In this document: positions 58,555-64,000 of the stretch, piece after piece | Layout: the number at the start of each line of letters is the position of its first letter | Position numbering within the stretch: the first letter of the stretch is position 1 | NCBI RefSeq assembly: GCF_947242115.1 | Contig: NC_074711.1 | Coordinates: 41,613,963-41,677,962 of the forward strand | DNA length: 64,000 nt | Direction: 5' to 3' | Origin: Biomphalaria glabrata | Taxonomy: Eukaryota > Mollusca > Gastropoda > Planorbidae | Position numbers and translations under genes: made by a program | The notes under the pieces: generated by a model | Database searches by the model: none | What the model was told of the DNA's origin: nothing | What the model saw: only the letters and a program-made list of their open reading frames with translations

Positions 58555-59240
58555 TGTGTTGTCGGGTAAAGAAATAATTGTGCGAAATTTCAGCTTGATC
58601 TGAAACTGCGTGTCTGAGATAAAAAGTGTACACACTTTTGGCCAGACAGACAGACAGACAGACAGACAGTTGATATAAGCTTTGTAAAAAAAATTCATAA
58701 AAATAGAAGTGTAAACAAAAAAAAATTGTCTAATTAACTTTTAGTGGGGAAATCCCCTCCAAATAAATGTTTTCTAGCTATTGAGCTTTGACTTAATTGA
58801 AGTAAATTTTATTTACAAAACTTACATCAACTCATCCTGTCTGTCGGTCGGTCGTTCTGTCAGTCTGGTAAAAAGTTTGAACATGTTTTTCTCCCTTTCT
58901 GATCAAGTTAAAACTTTGCACAGTTATGCATTGAACCTGACAAAACATGAATTATTTTTTTTTTAAATCAATTAGTTAATTGCTGGTGATTAATTATTTA
59001 GTTTGATATCGAAATAAGGGGAATCAATGCTACTTAATGAGAGGTGTGGATCTATATATGGATTTAATCCCCTTATTATGTTTTGACACTTTTTTTCTCC
59101 CACTTCCTATTCTCGGATTAAGTTGAAATTTTGCATAATTAGTCATAGTCGATAACAATACAGGAATCAATCCAAAATAAATAACCAACTAGTTAATCAT
59201 TTAGTACTAATTAATTAAATTTGTTTTATATGGCAGAAAG
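58555..59240. repeat. Three copies of a dispersed GTCTG-box repeat
   Basis: A minus-strand copy (58555-58680, with a cagacagacagacagacaga run) faces plus-strand copies at about 58820-59010 and 59090-59240. Shared phrases include gatcaagttaaaactttgca and attagttaat...attaattaa. The same family is at 1.69-1.86 kb. Confidence 0.7.
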
Positions 59241-59689
59241 GGAAAGAAACCCTGTAATTTTCAGTAAATGGTGGTAATTAGCGGTTCTTTCCCTTAGATA
59301 AGCTTTGTTTTTAAAAAGGGTCCCTTTTTTCTATTGCTTGTTTTCCATCTAGTTTCCCCTGACTTACTCGAGGTCAAATTGATGTTCTCCTTAGATACGT
59401 TTTTTTAAAGGATCTATATATATCATTCTCTTCTTACCTCAAAAGTTTGGACGAGCAAGAAGTAAAGGAATGATCACTCTCTTATTTCTGCGGATAGTAA
59501 CAACACGAAAAAGCAAGAGGTGGGGGAGAGCAAGTGGGTATTCACACGTCGCTACGGATGACTGCGCGCTGGACTGTCAAACCCTGCCCGCTTCCATCCC
59601 CCCTTTGTCCTGCGGGAGGTTTGGACTAAGAAGTAAACTATCCTAAACTCTGAAGGAACATCAGAAACATGTTAAACATTTTACAAACA
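59241..59689. other. No gene recognised
   Basis: Unique sequence; a GC-richer patch lies at about 59540-59625. Confidence 0.5.
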
Positions 59690-59773
59690 AACATAACCAT
59701 TGTTACCAAGAAGTCATGCAAAGAGAACAAGTAATCTACTATGTATTTTCACCCGTCACTCGTCATTAAATAG

Positions 59774-60418
59774 CAGGGCTGGACTTAAGCATTGTGGGGC
59801 CCTATACGAAACGGATTTCGCGGACCAAGTTTGGGTAGGGAAGCGGACAATAAATGAAATTTAAGAGTTTGTATTAGAAAATAAATTCGTCTATGCATTG
59901 TATTCATTCTTTACTACGTACAGAATTACTTTACAAGCCTTGCGTGTAGCGAAGTAATACAGTATATCATGATAATTCTGTTTCCTACGTAGTTCACGCT
60001 CAATAGCAATAATTTCCAAATGTTTTAATCTATATTTGAGAATAGTTTACCTTAAGTAATTCTTCATTAGTTTGAGGCGCGAGAAGCTTCTTTCACAAGA
60101 TTACACAATTACGGCTTATGCATAATGCCGTTTTTATTTATCGCACTTAGGATTGGCGTTTTCCATTTCGAAGGACACCCCAAACTGACAAATTTTGTCT
60201 ATATATTTCCGTATATTTTAAGGACTTTTTCGTTTATTTTGTAATTTCGGGAGATTTCCAGGAGCTCCTGGTAAATCGACAGGAGGGCGCGGGAAATCTG
60301 TTTTAAGTTATAGTATGGTTTTATTTAATAATTTATACACCTAGAATTATCGCGGGTCCTATGAAGGTGCGGGGCCCAATGCGATCGCATAGGTTGCAGT
60401 GGCCTAAGGCCGGCCTTG
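59774..60418 (-). mobile_element. hAT copy with C-terminal transposase piece, 645 bp
   Basis: Ends cagggctggacttaag and, inverted, caaggccggccttaggcc. The minus strand encodes SCERSFSRLKLMKNYLR, a stop, then KYRLKHLEIIAIERELRRKQ and NYHDILYYFATRKA, i.e. the hAT dimerisation domain with one internal stop. No 8-bp duplication is visible. The DNA outside its left end (59690-59773) is also found outside the right end of the 44.2-kb copy. Confidence 0.88.
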
Positions 60419-60677
60419 CAAAATAACGGCGTATGCTTTTATTTTATTTTGCTTATTCATATCATCACATCAATAATCTCGTTGTCAATGAGTCTGCGAA
60501 TTCATCCACCTATCCCAGCGATGGACAAACTCAGGCCCGTGAGCCAACTCCAGCCCCGAGAAAGGTTTATTCGGCCCGAAGCATGTTTCGAATTAATAAT
60601 TTTACAAGACATGCGTTCTTAGTACGCTACTGTAAGGCAGTGAGTCGTGGACTACCAACGTAAAGCAAGAGAGAAAA

Positions 60678-61194
60678 ATGAACTCATCCCACTTACGCTG
60701 CCTCCGAAGTATCTTAAAAATCACATGGCAAGAGAGAGTGTGCAATACTGATATCCTCGCGCGAACGAGCCTTCACAGTATCTTTATAGTCCTCAGGCAA
60801 AGCCGCCTGCGCTGGCTCAGACATGTCCGCCGGTTGGAGGACAATCGCATCCCGAAAATCATTCTCTAAGGGCAACTTGCATCTGGCTCAAGAAAGACTG
60901 GTCGCCCCCAACTCCATTACGTGGATGTAATAAAAACGGGATTTAAAATCTGTGAACATTGATACTGACCTTTGGGAAGACATAGCCCTAGACCGCACTA
61001 ACTGGAGACAGACGGTGACCAAGAAAGCTATAGACACTGAGAAAACATGGGCCTCAGCTCTTGAAGAAAAGCGTGCCACACGAAAAATGGCCAGCTCCTC
61101 TACCACCAAAGCGAAAGCCAACTTGACCTGCAGTATATGTGGACGGGAGTGTCTCTCCAAAACAGGGCTCCACAGCCACATGAAAAGTGCTTGA
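60678..61194 (+). pseudogene. LINE 3' end with zinc-knuckle C-terminus
   Basis: First frame: HLRCLRSILKITWQERVCNT, SRLRWLRHVRRLEDNRIPKI. Second frame from 60952: LWEDIALDRTNWRQTV and NLTCSICGRECLSKTGLHSH at the C-terminus. The order is that of the post-RT part of the LINE family seen at 33.9 and 40 kb, with at least one frameshift between the two blocks. The RT domain is absent. Confidence 0.9.
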
Positions 61195-61319
61195 GATGAA
61201 CCATTGTCGTTCTACGACTGAAGGAGGCCAATACATGTAAGAATTCAAGTTTTCAATACCAGGCGAGCCACTGGAGTAGGCCCTTATATTGCACATTTTA
61301 ATTTATAGGATTCACTCTA

Positions 61320-61530
61320 AGTTGTTCCATGAGTAGAGTTTCATGAGTAAGATAAACTCAATGTTGATGAACGTTTTAGGACGCCCTTGATTTCACCCAA
61401 CTCTAAAGGGTACCTAACATTAGTTGGGGAAAAGTAAAGGCAGTTGTTTATTTTGCTGTCCAAATGACACCCTCGTTCACGGCTAGATCACAGAAACAGA
61501 TGACGAAGATCGCAAAGTCTAAGAGGTATT
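61320..61530 (+). mobile_element. tRNA-derived SINE, body copy
   Basis: Ordered blocks cacccaactctaaagggtac, ctaacattagttggggaaaa, caaatgacaccctcgttcac and cagaaacagatgac match the copies at 11.76 and 19.2 kb. Confidence 0.82.
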
Positions 61531-61644
61531 TTTTTTAAAAATCGTATTCAAACATGTTCGCATAATATTTTTAAATGTCACCTAAAAAGGTCGAGTTGAT
61601 TCTAAATGCGTTCCTTAAGATAAGTGGGTGTGAAAATACTTTTT

Positions 61645-61900
61645 TTTTAGCGGCCCCCGAAAGGGGAAAAGACGCTATTAGTTTTGTGTGGCCTGTCTGA
61701 CTGTCCGTCCGTACCGTTTAGATCTCAGAAACAAGAAGATAAAATGAAAATCGGACATCATGATATTTTAGATCATTCAAAGTTCTGATGCAACGGCTAC
61801 TTTTTTCTTTTCCGAAAGTGAACCATCTAATTTTTAAAATTTTATATGCAAGCAGATTTAAAAAAAAAAATTACACCACATTTACATGAAAAACTTCAGG
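61645..61900 (+). repeat. Dispersed repeat (GTCCGTCC box)
   Basis: A cggcccccgaaaggggaaaa start, a ctgtctgactgtccgtccgt box, atctcagaaac, then a catcatgatattttagatca segment. It has the pattern of a widespread non-coding snail repeat, but no full second copy lies in the window. Confidence 0.5.
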
Positions 61901-61976
61901 GAAGGTAAGTCTTTTAAAAAGGTCACAGACTTCTTCATAAATAAATGAAACTTTATTCATAGATTCGCGCATTGGT

Positions 61977-61998
61977 ACCCTAACCCTAACCCTAACAA
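61977..61998. repeat. Interstitial telomere-like trimer
   Basis: Three ccctaa units in a row; no flanking duplication noted. Confidence 0.8.
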
Positions 61999-62355
61999 TG
62001 GAAAAAGTATCAATGGATCATTATAAAATAGATTTTCCATTTATTAACTAACTCATGGAATAGAATACTGATTCAAATGTTTTTTTTTTTTTGTTGTTTT
62101 TTTTTAAAGAATTTTAATACGAACTTCGTTTGAATTGTAAGTTAAAAAAAACACTTTTATAGCGCGCTGTTTTCACATATCCTCATCAGGCTATACACTT
62201 GACAACAATTTAAATTACAATAAATAGTAGGCATACTATTGGGTAATAGTGTATTAGCCATGGGAAACCTGTTAAATTGTGCAGGCTATTTTTTTTTATT
62301 TCTTACTACTTCTACTCCAATATATTAATCGAAATCGTTGGGAAGAAGTAGGTAT

Positions 62356-62780
62356 CTTGGAGCAGTGGCGTCATTGGGGGGAGGGCGAGGGTGCGGTCCG
62401 CACCGGTCGACACCATTTTGGGGGTGGCAACCAAGTAGGAAAAAATATATCTTGGCAAAAGCAGAAACATCGGAAAAGATAATAATAATATCTCAAGATT
62501 TATCTTGGAGCAGTGGCGTCACTAGTGGTGGGTGCGGTCCGCAGCGGACGACACCATTTTGGGGGTCACAACCAAGTTGGAAAAATTATACCTTGGCAAA
62601 AGCAGACACATTGGAAAAGGTAATAATAAAATCTCGAGATATCTCATGAAGCAGTGGCGTCAATAGTAGGAGGTGTGCGAGTGTTGCGGTCAGCACCGGT
62701 CGACACCATTTTGGGGGTGACACCCAAGTTGGAAAAATTATAACTTAGAAAAAGCAGACACATTGAAAAATCTCTAGCTA
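62356..62780 (+). repeat. hAT-type terminus in three tandem copies
   Basis: Units of 148, 141 and about 135 bp begin at 62356, 62504 and 62645. Each has gcagtggcgtca near its start, a gcggtccgca or gcggtcagca core, gacaccattttgggggt, then gcaaaagcagacacattgga. The start resembles a hAT terminal repeat (cagtggcgtcacta). Confidence 0.88.
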
Positions 62781-63629
62781 TATGCCCAAATATGCCTTGA
62801 CACATCTAGATGGTAGTTGAAGTGTAAATGATACAGTACAACGTTATACCATTTAAAGTATAACAAAAGAAACTTGTTCATATGAAGTTAAGTCTGTTTA
62901 TAATTTTAATTAAATATTATTGTAAAATTTGCAATAACATTTGAATAAATGTAATAAACGTTGGGATTTTACATTTGAGTAAAAATCAATAAAAGTAGGT
63001 AATCAGCTCACTGTATTGGTTCAACAAAAAAAAAATAATTGGAACATATTTCAAGAAAGTTGATGGGGAGGGGTGACATTCTAAGCTACCGCACTAGGTG
63101 CCACCGACACTGTATCGGGAGGTTTCCATGCTGATCTTAGGTGATCACTTACCGCTACACTACTTGTTTCGGAATAGTTAGAAGAGTCTTATCAACGACG
63201 ACGTGTTGCACTGTTTGCTTTTATTTGAAAAATAACGCCAAATAACGATCAAAACAAGAATATGGCTTGAATATATTTCTCGTCCATGTGTATTTGATGG
63301 GGGCCGCCTCTAAGTTTAAGTGATAACACAAAACTCTCTTTGTAATCTTTTTTTTTAAGACAAACTTCTGACGGATGAACTACTAAGTCAACTTTTAATA
63401 ATAGCTACGTCCCAAACAGATCCCAATAAAGAGGAACTACTATTGAAACACTCATAGGTTCATACTCATAGTTTTAGTTCAATTCTTATATCCTTAATTC
63501 TGATATTAAATTTCAGTATTTTCTTAATCAAATAATTATGGCCCGCCAAATTTGTTCCTTTCATTTTTTGGTCCGCTTTTCAAAAAGTTTGCCCATCACT
63601 GACCTATCCCCTCTTTTGTCATTCTATTT

Positions 63630-64000
63630 AGCTGTTCATCCTCAAAGCTGCGCGTGGGTGGAAACAGTCGTTAGAGGAGACGATTAGGCCAATAGAAAGG
63701 CAAAGCAGAACCTCCATTGGGGAGATGCCTAAGAACCGAGTCGATTGTATGCCTACTGGCTGGGATTGAAGAAATTCTGCGTCGAATATTCCAAAAAGGT
63801 TCGAGATAAATCCTTTTTATGGCCAGGATGAAGGATTGGTTCTTCACCAACCCTTCTGTCTGGAGGTCTCATTTAATCACATCCGTTTATTTATGGGTCG
63901 CTGTCCCTTGAGCCAATACAATGGAATGGGTTTCCCCAATGCAAGGCCGGACCAAGCTCACGAGGGTACAAACTCTATAGTCCTATAGTGTACCATCACC
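63630..64000 (+). repeat. Repeat related to the 469-bp insertion at 25.7 kb
   Basis: ctgcgcgtgggtggaaacag, ttagaggagacgattaggcc and ggggagatgcctaag correspond to cgcccgcgtggaaacgg, ataagaggaattggctaggc and ggggatgcccacggg in the 25668-26136 insertion. The rest is diverged and the copy runs off the window. Confidence 0.5.

Larger units (their letters stand above)
60516..63601. mobile_element. hAT-bounded composite, 3,086 bp
   Basis: Left end cagcgatggacaaactcagg and inverted right end cagtgatgggcaaacttttt are related inverted repeats. The target duplication acctatcc is perfect (60508-60515 and 63602-63609). No hAT transposase remains. The interior carries a LINE 3' end, a SINE body, a dispersed repeat, a telomere-like trimer and a triplicated terminus of another hAT family. 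Confidence 0.88.

Noticed and set aside
61977-61998. Telomere-like trimer as evidence of a chromosome end or fusion
   Set aside because: Only three units, no flanking duplication and lying inside a hAT-bounded segment; too short to support that.

Overview
The window is eukaryotic and almost certainly molluscan, most likely a freshwater pulmonate snail of the Biomphalaria/Bulinus type. That is an inference from the AT-rich, intron-less chemoreceptor-like GPCR and from the dense mix of hAT, LINE, SINE, Ty3/gypsy-like and minisatellite DNA; no species marker is visible. There is no operon-like organisation. The only convincing host gene is a class A GPCR at 4575-8435, and a lone SLC46-like exon candidate lies at about 56.5 kb. 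Nearly everything else is mobile-element debris or tandem repeat.

Layout. 0-4.5 kb holds three short minisatellites and a truncated LINE reverse transcriptase (minus strand). 4.57-8.8 kb holds the GPCR, split by a 2,815-bp hAT transposon with a perfect 8-bp target duplication. That transposon contains an LTR-element fossil, which contains a second hAT MITE. The last coding bases of the GPCR have been amplified into a 50-bp satellite. 9-23 kb is AT-rich and carries MITEs, LINE 3' ends, tRNA-derived SINEs, a truncated ZBED-type hAT transposase, a 1.65-kb hAT-like element built of repeats, and two opposed copies of an unclassified repeat. 23.6-28.4 kb is a young Ty3/gypsy-like LTR element, interrupted by a 469-bp insertion and bounded by a 108-bp direct duplication.

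29-39 kb is dominated by two large satellites: 35 copies of a 62-bp unit, and 150 copies of a 20-bp unit with no length change. Between them lie I-type and RTE-type LINE pieces. 39-46 kb carries LINE 3' ends (one with a telomere-like insertion), a series of related short minisatellites, a hAT remnant, and a 26-bp array of 19 copies inside a dispersed repeat whose single-unit version lies at 58 kb. 46-49.1 kb is an old, 3'-truncated LTR fossil. 51-54 kb has a 33/35-bp array, an RTE LINE scrap and a well-bounded 1,683-bp Helitron. 55-64 kb has a GC-richer unique patch, the SLC46-like exon, more LINE 3' ends, a second hAT copy sharing its outside flank with the 44-kb copy, and a 3,086-bp hAT-bounded composite with a perfect 8-bp target duplication.

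The window offers no metabolic or defence system. Its interest lies in well-preserved insertion histories and in tandem arrays whose origin can be read from neighbouring copies. Boundaries of degraded elements are approximate, and family names below superfamily level are tentative.
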